From JAMXLO01 sp046735215 (GTDB lineage Bacteria; Pseudomonadota; Alphaproteobacteria; Acetobacterales; Acetobacteraceae), in contig JBKPSV010000110.1 in assembly GCA_046735215.1 (NCBI GenBank), positions 1 through 24,650 of the forward strand: a stretch of DNA of 24,650 nt, read 5' to 3'. The position numbers and the translations under genes were made by a program. The first letter of the stretch is position 1. Each line of letters opens with the position of its first letter. Below are positions 14,256-22,069 of this stretch, piece by piece. The notes beneath the pieces are model-generated. The model did no database searches, was not told the origin of the DNA, and saw only the letters and a program-made list of their open reading frames with translations.

Positions 14256-15563
14256 TTAGTCCCCCTCCCGCTGCGGGAGGGGGTTAGTGGGAGAGGGCCG
14301 AGAAACCCGCTCAACCTCTTCCCATCCCCTTCCTCGACTGATCGCGGCGGCACCGAAGCGCTGTCGCAGTGCGTCAATTGCCGCCTGGGCTGCCGCGCGT
14401 CGTGGGGTTTCCAGATCGGCGAGGTCGCCGTGGTCGGCGTCTGCCACCGGCAATAGCGGGCTGGCCCCGAGGCCGATGAGGCGGAAGGCCGTTCCGGTGG
14501 CCTCGCGGGCCAGAAGAATGCGGGCCGCTTCGAACATGCGATCCGGCAGGACAGTCGGGCTGGGCAGCCGGGCCGCACGCGTGCGAATGGCGAAGGTCGC
14601 GGTTTTCAGCTTCAAGACCACGCCGCCGGCGCAGAGCTCGTTCTCCCGCAATCGCATCGCGAGCTTGTCGCTCAGCCGCCACAGATGCTTTTCCAGGTCG
14701 GCCTGTCGCATCAGATCGTTGTCGAAGGTGGTTTCGGCACTGATCGACTTTGTCTCGCGGGCCGGGTCGACCTGGCGGTCATCCTGGCCGCGCGCCCGCC
14801 GCACCAGTGCGGGACCATCATCGCCAAGTCGCCGATGTGCCTCGCGTTCGCTCAATGCCTGGAGATGGCCCAGCAGCGTGATGCCATGGCTAGCCAGCTT
14901 TCGTGCCAGCGCTGGTCCGACGCCGGGCAACAGCCGCACCGGCTGGGGCGCCAGCAGCGAGATAGCGTCGTTCGCTCCGATTACGGCAAACCCGCGAGGC
15001 TTGTCGCGGCCGGCGGCGATCTTGGCCAGCAGCCGATTCGGTGCCAGCCCGATCGATACGGTCAGGCCGACATTCGCTTCCACCTCGCGCGCAAATCGAG
15101 CCAGCACCACCGCCGGCGGGGCGCCGTGCAGCGCCTCGGTGCCGGCGAGGTCAAGCACCGCTTCGTCGATCGACAGCGGCTGCAGCAGCGGTGTGAGTTT
15201 CGCCATCATCGCTCGGATCTGTCGTCCGACCGCCACGTATTTGCTGAAGTCCGGGCGAATGACCACGGCATCCGGGCACGCCTTCAGCGCCTTGAACATC
15301 GGCATCGCGCTGCGCACGCCATACATGCGCGCGACGTAGCAGGCGGCGGTGACCACGCCGCGCACGCCACCGCCAACGATGACGGGGCGAGCCGCGAGGT
15401 CAGGCCGGTCGCGCTTCTCCACGCTGGCATAGAACGCATCGCAGTCGATATGCGCGATTGTCAGATTGAATAGTTCGGCATGGCGGACGACGCGCGTACT
15501 TTCACAGACCGTGCATCGATCGGCTTCGGTGACGGCCAGACAGTCGCGGCAAAGGCCTGACAC
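14256..15563 (-). CDS. dinB: DNA polymerase IV (Y-family translesion polymerase)
   Basis: The 435-residue DinB polymerase copies past damaged bases. An N-terminal Cys4 knuckle (C5, C8, C17, C20) precedes the catalytic palm, a layout seen in some alphaproteobacterial DinB proteins. Metal-binding residues are D40 and D42 in HIDCDAFYASVEK and D133-E134 in SIDEAVLDLAG. The fingers contain YVARMYGVRSAMP, and the thumb helix-hairpin-helix is in LPGVGPALARKLASHG. The little finger begins near SISAETTFDND. The last residues (PTNPLPQREGD) are encoded by a palindromic repeat and are probably not ancestral; I see no clear clamp-binding motif at the end. The start is GTG 15563, three bases after the kinase stop, so it is likely coupled. 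No LexA box was identified. Confidence 0.93.
   Translation of the reverse strand: MSGLCRDCLAVTEADRCTVCESTRVVRHAELFNLTIAHIDCDAFYASVEKRDRPDLAARPVIVGGGVRGVVTAACYVARMYGVRSAMPMFKALKACPDAVVIRPDFSKYVAVGRQIRAMMAKLTPLLQPLSIDEAVLDLAGTEALHGAPPAVVLARFAREVEANVGLTVSIGLAPNRLLAKIAAGRDKPRGFAVIGANDAISLLAPQPVRLLPGVGPALARKLASHGITLLGHLQALSEREAHRRLGDDGPALVRRARGQDDRQVDPARETKSISAETTFDNDLMRQADLEKHLWRLSDKLAMRLRENELCAGGVVLKLKTATFAIRTRAARLPSPTVLPDRMFEAARILLAREATGTAFRLIGLGASPLLPVADADHGDLADLETPRRAAAQAAIDALRQRFGAAAISRGRGWEEVERVSRPSPTNPLPQREGD
14261..14283. repeat. Perfect palindrome (11-bp stems), REP-like, between convergent genes
   Basis: CCCCCTCCCGC (14261-14271) and GCGGGAGGGGG (14273-14283) flank a single T. The motif and the following GTTAGTGGGAGAGGG resemble short dispersed palindromes found between genes in many proteobacteria. 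It lies five to seven bases past the two convergent stops on one side and inside the dinB 3' end on the other. It may act as a two-way transcription stop, though no T-tract follows. Confidence 0.7.
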
Positions 15564-15566
15564 GGA

Positions 15567-16466
15567 TTACACGGCTGGCCAAAGCCACGCAGCCCCACGC
15601 ACGCCCGACGAGTCGCCATGCTTGTTGCGTACGATCGGCGTCTGCACGAAGTCGCTGAATACGTACCGCGTCACCAACGGCGGCAGTGCAGCGTAGAGGT
15701 GCTCCATGTTGGACAAGCCGCCGCCGAGTACGACCACGTCCGGATCGAGCAGATTGATGACCTGCGCCAGCCCGCGTGCAAGCCGGTCGGCGTGGCGATC
15801 CAGCGCCGCGAGCGCGCGCGTTTCGCCGGCAGCGGCGCGGGCCGGGATGCCGGACGCGTCGTGCGCATCAGTACCGTCGCAGTCTCGGGCCAGCGATGGT
15901 CCGGCGACCCATGTTTCCAGGCAGCCCCAATGGCCGCACCAGCACTGTGGTCCAGGGATTTCATCAAGACGCGGCCACGGCAGAGGGTTATGACCCCATT
16001 CGCCGGTGACACGGTTACGGCCGCGCAGCACCTTCCCGCCCGCAACCACGCCACCGCCGCAACCGGTTCCAAGGATCACCCCGAACACCACATCGGCGCC
16101 GGCGCCGGCGCCGTCGCTCGCTTCTGACAAGGCAAAGCAATTTGCGTCGTTCTCCACCCGTACTTCACGGCCAAGCAATGCGCTGATGTCGCGATCGAAG
16201 GCATGGCCATTCAGCGCAATCGAATTCGCGTTCTTTACCAGGCCGGTCATCGGGCTGATCACGCCAGGAATGCCAATCCCAATCGTGGCATTGATGCCAA
16301 GCTGCAGTTCTGCATCGCGCACCAGTGCGGCTATTGCCTGGAGCGCAGCCTGGTAGCCTCGTGGCGTCTCGATGCGATGACGAAGCTGCACTGCGCCGTC
16401 AGGACCGAGCACGACGATTTCGATTTTGGTGCCGCCCAGGTCCACCCCGATTCGGTGCCGCATCAT
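15567..16466 (-). CDS. mak: ROK family fructokinase
   Basis: The 299-residue sugar kinase phosphorylates fructose with ATP, feeding glycolysis. It resembles E. coli Mak along its length: IGVDLGGTKIEIVVLGPDG at the start (phosphate 1), GIGIPGVISPMTGLVKNANS, the catalytic aspartate D107 in ENDANCFALSEA, GTGCGGG (phosphate 2), GEWGHNPLPW, the zinc site with H159, C175, C177 and C182, and the C-terminal KHGDSSGVRGAAWLWP that is nearly identical to Mak. There is no N-terminal helix-turn-helix, so it is a kinase rather than a NagC-type repressor. ATG 16466 is preferred to an upstream TTG. It is the first gene of a probable operon with dinB; the pairing has no obvious metabolic logic. Confidence 0.88.
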   Translation of the reverse strand: MMRHRIGVDLGGTKIEIVVLGPDGAVQLRHRIETPRGYQAALQAIAALVRDAELQLGINATIGIGIPGVISPMTGLVKNANSIALNGHAFDRDISALLGREVRVENDANCFALSEASDGAGAGADVVFGVILGTGCGGGVVAGGKVLRGRNRVTGEWGHNPLPWPRLDEIPGPQCWCGHWGCLETWVAGPSLARDCDGTDAHDASGIPARAAAGETRALAALDRHADRLARGLAQVINLLDPDVVVLGGGLSNMEHLYAALPPLVTRYVFSDFVQTPIVRNKHGDSSGVRGAAWLWPAV

Positions 16467-16714
16467 AAGCAAAACCTAGCAGCGCACCCTCAAGCTGTCT
16501 CGTTCGGGTTCCCGCCGCGTCCACGGGTACGGTCGGATTGATCGTCCGGCGCCGAAACCTCTGCTCGCTCCGAGTGACCCGGCGGTAGTCAGGTCGGGCT
16601 TTGCCGTTCTGTGCTTCGCCCAACCACCCTCGTTGGGGAAGTTGTGGGCACCCGATCCATGATTCGCCTTCGCGGCGGTCAGCGGATACCTATCGCGGAA
16701 CCTGGAGACATCGC

Positions 16715-17794
16715 ATGCAACTTTGGACCACCACGGTCGCCTCCCCGCGCGGGACGGCGCGCGTCGCGCGCGAACGCGAAGCTGCCGGCTGGGATGGGCT
16801 GCTGGTTGTCGACTCGCAAAACCTGTCGGGCGACCCTTATGTGGCGCTCGCCATGGCCGCGACGGCGACCAGCCGTATCGGTCTCGGCACCGGCGTCACC
16901 AACAGTGTAACTCGCCATGCTTCCGTCACCGCCTGCTCCATTGCCAGTATCCAGCGTTTGTCGAGCGGTCGCGCGGTGCTGGGAATCGGGCGAGGCGATT
17001 CGGCGCTGGCGCATCTCGGCCGCGCGCCATCCCGCCTGGCGCCATTCGAACGGTACCTGCGGCACCTGCAGACCTACCTGCGCGGCGAAGCGGTGCCGTT
17101 CGACGACATCGACATCCCAATCGGCGTCGCACCTTCGATGGACGAACTTGCGCTTGCCGATGCTCCGCCGGCCAGTCGAATCGGTTGGATCGCCGAAGGA
17201 GGACTGAAGGTTCCGGTCGAAGTTGCCGCGAGTGGCCAGCGCGTCATCAGCATCGCTGCCCGTCACGCCGACCGCGTCATGTTTGCGCTGGGTGCGGACG
17301 AGGAGCGCATCGCCTGGGGCATCGCGCTCGCGCGCAAAGAACGGAGGGATGCGGGTCTTGCTCCCGAGGCGATCAGCTTCGGCGCCTACATCACCTGCGG
17401 CTGTCATACCGACCTGACCACGGCGCGGAATCTGATCCGCGGCTCGCTCACGACGCATGCGAGGTTCTCGGTAATGCACGGCACTGCCAGTGGGCCGGTC
17501 TCGGAGGCAGATCGCGGGGTGTTATCGGACCTGCGCAACTCCTATGACATGCGAGCCCATACGCGCGGTGATTCACGTCAGGCCGGCGTGTTGACCGAGC
17601 CATTCATTGACCGCTTTGCCGTCGTCGGTCCGCCCGATCGCTGTGTTGCGCGCCTGCAGGGGCTCGCTGCGCTGGGGCTGGACAAGATAGTGCTCGCCGG
17701 TTCGCTCCGTGGTGTGTCCGAAACCGATGCCGCCGTGGCCAGGCGCTTACTGGAGAGCGAGGTGCTGCCGGCAATGCGCAGCGGTGAAGCATAA
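16715..17794 (+). CDS. LLM class flavin-dependent oxidoreductase
   Basis: The 359-residue protein is a luciferase-like monooxygenase-family TIM barrel (F420-, FMN- or FAD-type). It starts MQLWTTTVASPRGTARVARE at ATG 16715, with GGAG nine bases upstream; the 38 codons before it are not protein-like. Family marks are WDGLLVVDSQNLSGDPYVAL, the strand TSRIGLGTGVTNSVTRHASV (about 48-67) and the loop RAVLGIGRGDSALAHLG, followed by late IAARHADRVMFALGADEER. The subgroup resembles methylenetetrahydromethanopterin-reductase-like proteins, but cofactor and substrate cannot be told from this. The stop abuts the start of the M23 gene, so the two are co-transcribed. Confidence 0.85.
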   Translation: MQLWTTTVASPRGTARVAREREAAGWDGLLVVDSQNLSGDPYVALAMAATATSRIGLGTGVTNSVTRHASVTACSIASIQRLSSGRAVLGIGRGDSALAHLGRAPSRLAPFERYLRHLQTYLRGEAVPFDDIDIPIGVAPSMDELALADAPPASRIGWIAEGGLKVPVEVAASGQRVISIAARHADRVMFALGADEERIAWGIALARKERRDAGLAPEAISFGAYITCGCHTDLTTARNLIRGSLTTHARFSVMHGTASGPVSEADRGVLSDLRNSYDMRAHTRGDSRQAGVLTEPFIDRFAVVGPPDRCVARLQGLAALGLDKIVLAGSLRGVSETDAAVARRLLESEVLPAMRSGEA

Positions 17795-18403
17795 GTGACA
17801 CGCAAGATAATCATCGTTGCGTTCGCAGTTGTGCTGGCACCATGGGGCCCGTCAGGTGCGCTGGCGGAGGTGCAGCTGCAATCCGCGCTGCTGCCGCCGG
17901 TTCAGCCCGCCTGCATCTCCTCGGCGTTCGGCCCGCGGGTGCTGCCAAACCAGCCGGAAGCCGGGACCTATCACTACGGCATCGACCTTCCTGCCCCGCC
18001 TGGAGCGGCGGTGGTGGCCACAGCGCCGGGAAGGGTGATCCGCATTCAGCGCAAGGGGCCCGGCGGTTTGGAGATGCTGGTGCAGCACGATGGCTTCGTC
18101 GGCATCTACAGCCATTTCGGCTCCGTCGCTCCGCACTTTGCCGAAGGCAAGCGCACGGTGGTGGCGGGTGAGAAGCTCGGAGTGGTCGGCCGGACGGGCG
18201 TCACTTCGGGCGCACACCTCTATTTCGGGATGATTCGCGATGGAAAGTCGGTGGACCCGGCGCCGTATTTCAGCCTGCCACGCTGCGGCGGAGCGCCGAC
18301 GTCCGGGACTGCGCGCGTCGCGGACGGGACGACGGTCGGTGGCCGGAAGTACTACCAGGTCTTCCTGCCTGAACGACAAGTCTACAACTGGCGCAAGGAA
18401 TAG
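17795..18403 (+). CDS. Exported M23 (LytM) peptidase-like protein with altered metal site
   Basis: The 202-residue protein has a signal peptide (MTRKIIIVAFAVVLAP... cleavage near ALA, residue 24) and an M23/LytM domain, the fold of zinc endopeptidases that cut peptidoglycan cross-links. Conserved positions are H60 and D64 in YHYGIDLPAP, H107 in YSHFGSV and H141 in GAHLYFGM. In active enzymes the last motif is HxH, where the second His binds zinc; here that position is Y143. Activity is therefore doubtful, and it may be a regulator like other degenerate LytM proteins. GTG 17795 follows the TAA of the oxidoreductase gene directly, so translation is likely coupled. Confidence 0.82.
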   Translation: MTRKIIIVAFAVVLAPWGPSGALAEVQLQSALLPPVQPACISSAFGPRVLPNQPEAGTYHYGIDLPAPPGAAVVATAPGRVIRIQRKGPGGLEMLVQHDGFVGIYSHFGSVAPHFAEGKRTVVAGEKLGVVGRTGVTSGAHLYFGMIRDGKSVDPAPYFSLPRCGGAPTSGTARVADGTTVGGRKYYQVFLPERQVYNWRKE

Positions 18404-18522
18404 CGCGCTGGCAGCCGATCCACTAACAGCCAGTCAATCAAACTTTACGGAGCGATAACGTTAGCCAAGCAAACTCGTGCTGCCCACCCATTGGTATTCG
18501 GGTCAGAAAGGAGCAGCCCGCC

Positions 18523-19686
18523 ATGCCGCAGTGCCTCGCGGAGGAGCTGGCCCAGACGATGCTCGCTGCATTGGGCGAGGCGCTCGACCTGGTGGATTGC
18601 GGCTTCATGCTGCTCGATCAGGACATGCAGGTGCGCTTCATCAGCGAAACCTTCGCGCAACTGACCGGAATTGAGCGACGTTTGCGCGGCGACGTTTGGT
18701 TGAGTGACTTATTCGGGCCGCACTGGGAAGCCGAGATAAGATGCCGATCAGAGGCTGGAATGATGCTCAACTTGCCGGATGCACGCCACCTGGCTATCGG
18801 CTGCCGCGCAACATCCGAAGGCTATCTCCTCTCCTGCAGTCGTCTGTCAGCGCTGGCGATCGAGCCGCAGCCAGCTCTGCCGGGCGAGGAAGACCGACTC
18901 TGTGCAGATCTGCGCTTCGACAAAGAAGTCCTGGAGGATCAGGCTGCCCATCTCGCCTCGCTTGCCGAAGAGTCGGACGCCAACGCACGACGCGCCGAGC
19001 AAGCGAAACGCGAGCTAGAACACGAAATTGTCCGACGCCGCCAGCTTGAGGCGGAGCTCCAGCGTCTGGCGACGACCGATCCGCTGACCGGCGCGTTGAA
19101 CCGGAGGCAGATCTTCGCGCTAGGCCGACAAGCGCTGCGCCTGCGCCGGTCGAAGCAGGCTTTTGGGCTTCTGATGGTCGATATCGACCACTTCAAGATG
19201 ATCAATGATCGACACGGGCATCCGGTGGGCGATGCCGCCTTGAAGCACGTCGTCCACTGCCTGCGCGCCGGGCTGCGGCAGACCGACTTGATTGGGCGGG
19301 TCGGGGGCGAAGAATTCGCCATCATGCTGCCGACCACCACCATCGACGACGCACTGCGGGTCGCCGAACGGCTGCGCACGAGAGTTGCGACCAAACCGTT
19401 GAAGCAGGGCTCAACCACCATCTGCATGACGATCAGCATTGGCTTGGCGATGGCAAGGCAGACGGATCACAGCCTTGAGCAAATCATCGCAAGGGCAGAC
19501 ACGCAGCTATACCGAGCGAAAGAAGGTGGCCGAGACAGGGTTTGTCATGACGAAAACCCGTCCGGGGGCTCGTCAGCTGATCCGTCGGCCGAAAGCCGCA
19601 CGGTCGGGCAAGGGAAGTCATGCGCTGCCGCGGGTATGCGGGGGAGCCAGCCGCACAGCCCGAGTGCGTCTGCACAACGGTTCTGA
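18523..19686 (+). CDS. Diguanylate cyclase with N-terminal PAS-like domain
   Basis: The 387-residue cytoplasmic protein makes cyclic di-GMP, the messenger that governs motility and biofilm. The N-terminal part (about 12-110) looks PAS-like (LVDCGFMLLDQDMQVRFISE, FAQLTGIE). A charged coiled coil follows (about 135-185). The GGDEF domain starts at TTDPLTGALNRR (184-195), with the metal-binding D220 in LMVDIDHFK and an intact GGEEF (261-265). The inhibitory I-site RQTD (252-255) sits five residues before it, so product inhibition is expected. The last 40 residues are low-complexity. AAGGAG precedes the ATG. No EAL domain or membrane helix is visible; the sensed signal is unknown. The gene stands alone, convergent with the TPR regulator. 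Confidence 0.9.
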   Translation: MPQCLAEELAQTMLAALGEALDLVDCGFMLLDQDMQVRFISETFAQLTGIERRLRGDVWLSDLFGPHWEAEIRCRSEAGMMLNLPDARHLAIGCRATSEGYLLSCSRLSALAIEPQPALPGEEDRLCADLRFDKEVLEDQAAHLASLAEESDANARRAEQAKRELEHEIVRRRQLEAELQRLATTDPLTGALNRRQIFALGRQALRLRRSKQAFGLLMVDIDHFKMINDRHGHPVGDAALKHVVHCLRAGLRQTDLIGRVGGEEFAIMLPTTTIDDALRVAERLRTRVATKPLKQGSTTICMTISIGLAMARQTDHSLEQIIARADTQLYRAKEGGRDRVCHDENPSGGSSADPSAESRTVGQGKSCAAAGMRGSQPHSPSASAQRF

Positions 19687-19823
19687 CGGGTTGCCCAGCG
19701 GTTCAGACGAAGGCGCAATCTTGGAGATCCGCTTTGGGTGGAGAGCAGACTACTCGCCGTTCAAGTCGAGCTCCGGGTTCCGGTTCAGAAATGCAGGACG
19801 ATCCCGTATTACAGACACTCACA

Positions 19824-21191
19824 CTATCGGATGGCAGGCGGCCCTGTGACTGGATAGTTCAATCGGGAAACGAGTTCGTCGAAGCGTGCCTGCGTCCGCA
19901 TCCGACCCCAGCGAGGATCGAGACGCAACCAAACCAACCAGTGCGACCTCTCCTCAAAAGCTTGGTCGATCCAAGAGTAGGCCGCATCGGTCTCACCCAG
20001 CCCGGCGTAAACCAGAGCGATGCCATACGACGTTACGAACTTGCGAGTCGCGAGTTGGCGCAACTCGGCCATTGTCTCGCGAGCTGCGGCCGTTCTGCCG
20101 CAAACAGCTTGAGCGTGTCCGCGAGCGGCAATGGAGACTGGCCAGCCTCTTAGTTGCTCATCGACGCGATGAAAGGCAGCGATCGCGGCATCGTACTGAC
20201 CAAGCTCCTGCAGCGACCGGCCCCTCCAAAGGTGTGCCGCCGGGAATTCAGGATCCATCTCGAGCACGGCGTCGAGCTGCTTGATCGCCTCATCGTAGCG
20301 GCCCGAGTAGTAGTGGATGAATCCGACATCGGTGTTGATCGCGCGTGACAACGGCTCTCCGGCGTGGGCCAACCTTATCTCGTCAAACGCCTCGTTGGCT
20401 CTTCCGGCCGCAAGCAGGAAAGTCGCCAGCCACTGATGTGCCGCCGCGTTCGAACGGTCGAGGGCGATGGCGCGACGAAACTCCCGTTCTGCTCCATCCC
20501 AGTCCCAGGCGTAATAGAGCTTGACATAGCCCAAAGACGCATGCGGCTCGGCAAGCTTGTCATCGAGTTCGAGGGCCATCGCCGCATGACGAGCTGCCGC
20601 AGGGAACGCGTCGGCAGGCGCCAGGTGGCTTAGATACCCTTTTGCGGCGTGAGCATCGGCAAGACCAGCATGCGCCGGGGCGAAATTGGCGTCGAAGGCA
20701 AGGGAGCGCCAATAGTGCTGGATCGCCCTATCCAAGCCCTCGGCTGTCCGCCGGTTCCAATGAAAGCGACCCTGCACACAGGCTCGGCGCGCGTCTTCGC
20801 TGGCTTGTGAGCGCATATCGGATCGAGGAGAGCCAGTACGCAAGAGCAGCGTGGCCGTCTCACTTCTGATCTTGACTGGCGCGATGAACCGATAGCCGCG
20901 CGTCGGCACGGTCTGAATGAAGGTCTTCCGACCTCGACTGCGTCTCAGAAGCTTGCGCAGGGTGGAGATGTTCACGCTGAGATTGATCTCGGCGACGAAT
21001 ACCTTAGGCCAAACCATGTCCAGAAGGCGATCCTTCGTCATCAGGTTACCGCGATGACGGACCAGCGCCACGAGAACGTCGAAAGCCTTGGGTGTCAGAC
21101 GGAGAGGTCGGCCACGCAACAACAAGAGTCGCTCGGCCGGGTCAAGCGTGAAGTCGCCGAATTCGAAGACCTCACCTGCCGGAGTGGCCAT
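19824..21191 (-). CDS. CadC/OmpR-type winged-helix regulator with TPR repeats
   Basis: The 455-residue protein begins with an OmpR/ToxR-type winged helix (about 8-105): FEFGDFTLDPAERLLL, LRLTPKAFDVLVALVRHRG, INLSVNISTLRKLL (recognition region) and the wing TVPTRGYRFIAPV. There is no receiver domain. From about 145 to 430 the chain is helical with TPR-like units, for example YDEAIKQLDAVLEMDPEFPA and YDAAIAAFHRVD. CadC relatives often have a membrane helix after the DNA-binding part, but none is obvious here, so it is probably cytoplasmic and senses through the TPR part. ATG 21191 is chosen because the longer frame to 21488 runs antisense through the SnoaL-like gene. It is divergent from that gene across 82 bp containing an 11-bp direct repeat, and it probably controls both. 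Confidence 0.85.
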   Translation of the reverse strand: MATPAGEVFEFGDFTLDPAERLLLLRGRPLRLTPKAFDVLVALVRHRGNLMTKDRLLDMVWPKVFVAEINLSVNISTLRKLLRRSRGRKTFIQTVPTRGYRFIAPVKIRSETATLLLRTGSPRSDMRSQASEDARRACVQGRFHWNRRTAEGLDRAIQHYWRSLAFDANFAPAHAGLADAHAAKGYLSHLAPADAFPAAARHAAMALELDDKLAEPHASLGYVKLYYAWDWDGAEREFRRAIALDRSNAAAHQWLATFLLAAGRANEAFDEIRLAHAGEPLSRAINTDVGFIHYYSGRYDEAIKQLDAVLEMDPEFPAAHLWRGRSLQELGQYDAAIAAFHRVDEQLRGWPVSIAARGHAQAVCGRTAAARETMAELRQLATRKFVTSYGIALVYAGLGETDAAYSWIDQAFEERSHWLVWLRLDPRWGRMRTQARFDELVSRLNYPVTGPPAIR

Positions 21192-21198
21192 TGCAAAA

Positions 21199-21220
21199 TC
21201 CAAAGAATCTCCAAAGACTT
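21199..21220. promoter_or_regulatory. 11-bp-phased direct repeat, candidate operator for the adjacent regulator
   Basis: TCCAAAGAATC (21199-21209) is followed by TCCAAAGACTT (21210-21220); the first eight bases are identical at exactly one helical turn. OmpR/PhoB-class winged helices bind such tandem half-sites. It lies between the divergent regulator and SnoaL-like starts, just upstream of the regulator ATG, which suits autorepression and control of the neighbour. Binding is inferred, not shown. Confidence 0.5.
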
Positions 21221-21273
21221 CGGTAGTGGCCTCTTTCACGCTTCCATCGTCAAGATGACGAGAGGAGAGTTTA

Positions 21274-21750
21274 ATGCCATCTGCCCTCAAAACCACTTCT
21301 TTGGCTGTCGTGGCCTCCCTGGCGCTATTGGTCGGAGCCTTGGCTGGCGGGTCAGCTATGGCATCCACGGAAGATGAAGTACGCGCCACTTTTGAACGCT
21401 TCGTAGCCGTCCAAAATGCGCACGATGAGAAGGCCCTTGCAGGCATTCTGCTCCATTCGCCCGACTTCCTTTGGATCACACGCGGCACACCGGTCTGGGG
21501 GCACGATCAAGCCATGAAGCGGTTCGCTGTGCTGTTCCAGGCCACCTGGAATCTGGCGCCGGACCCATCCGGGCTGAAAGTGATGATCCTTGGCGAGGGT
21601 GTCGCTCAGCTCTTTGTGCCTATCGTCTTCACCATTGGAAACTCCGGCCAGCCTGCGCAGACGACGACATTTCTGATGAATCAGGTTCTCCGCAAAACTG
21701 CTGATGGCTGGAAGGTTTCCAGCATTCTGCCAATCCCCGTGCCAAAGTAG
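21274..21750 (+). CDS. Secreted SnoaL-like (DUF4440) protein
   Basis: The 158-residue protein has a clear signal peptide (MPSALKTTSLAVVASLALLV, cleavage expected after AMA at residue 30) and one NTF2-like domain of the SnoaL/DUF4440 kind: EDEVRATFERFVAVQNAHDE, then LLHSPDFLWITRGTPVWGHD, and a C-terminal strand pair with FLMNQVLRKTADGWKVSSI. This cone-shaped fold binds small hydrophobic ligands and is sometimes catalytic; no specific role can be assigned. GAGGAG lies shortly before ATG 21274. The local base composition is visibly lower in GC than the housekeeping block. It faces the TPR regulator and is its most likely target. Confidence 0.83.
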   Translation: MPSALKTTSLAVVASLALLVGALAGGSAMASTEDEVRATFERFVAVQNAHDEKALAGILLHSPDFLWITRGTPVWGHDQAMKRFAVLFQATWNLAPDPSGLKVMILGEGVAQLFVPIVFTIGNSGQPAQTTTFLMNQVLRKTADGWKVSSILPIPVPK

Positions 21751-22069
21751 TAGCGGCGGCGAGCGTGGCGTTCGGGCGGTCGCCATCCGTTCCTGACGCA
21801 TGGCGAGCCCGTCACAACCGCCGGGTCTCGCGGACGTCAATATGGCCGCTTCGGGTCGGGAGCGGCTGTCGCACGCAGGGTATCGCTTGATACGTGGACG
21901 TACGACATCTCTCAGCAACCGATCGAAGCTCCTGTGCAGAGGTGAAATTCTAAGCAACAGCTGGCTCACTCGTGGCTTCCTTAGCAGCTGGGCGCCGCAC
22001 GCTTCGCTGTCGGCCCGACTTCCTCTTCCCCCGCTTGCTCCCACGCCCCCTCGGCCGCAGGATACGCGC
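21751..22069. other. 319-bp gap with an inverted repeat; no gene recognised
   Basis: Between the SnoaL-like stop and the tusA-like start no convincing gene is seen on either strand, although long frames cross it. It contains the inverted repeat GCCGCT (21845-21850), ten-base loop TCGGGTCGGG, AGCGGC (21861-21866). This resembles the GTCnnnnGCCGCTTnGGGTC-type short repeats I have seen scattered between genes of related bacteria, but I cannot verify that. The promoter of the tusA-like operon should lie in the right half. Confidence 0.4.
21845..21866. repeat. Inverted repeat, 6-bp arms
   Basis: GCCGCT (21845-21850) and AGCGGC (21861-21866) are perfect complements around TCGGGTCGGG. It lies in the gap downstream of the SnoaL-like gene, about 95 bases past its stop. 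It may be a dispersed intergenic repeat or a weak hairpin. Confidence 0.4.

Noticed and set aside
13127..14578. Minus-strand open frame of 483 codons across prmC, the gap and DUF4167
   Set aside because: It crosses three real genes in antisense and has no recognisable domain.
15567..16466. ROK protein as a NagC-type repressor
   Set aside because: It lacks an N-terminal helix-turn-helix and matches the Mak fructokinase end to end.
21192..21488. Extended N-terminus of the TPR regulator
   Set aside because: These 99 codons run antisense through the SnoaL-like gene and do not resemble a domain; ATG 21191 starts just before the winged helix.
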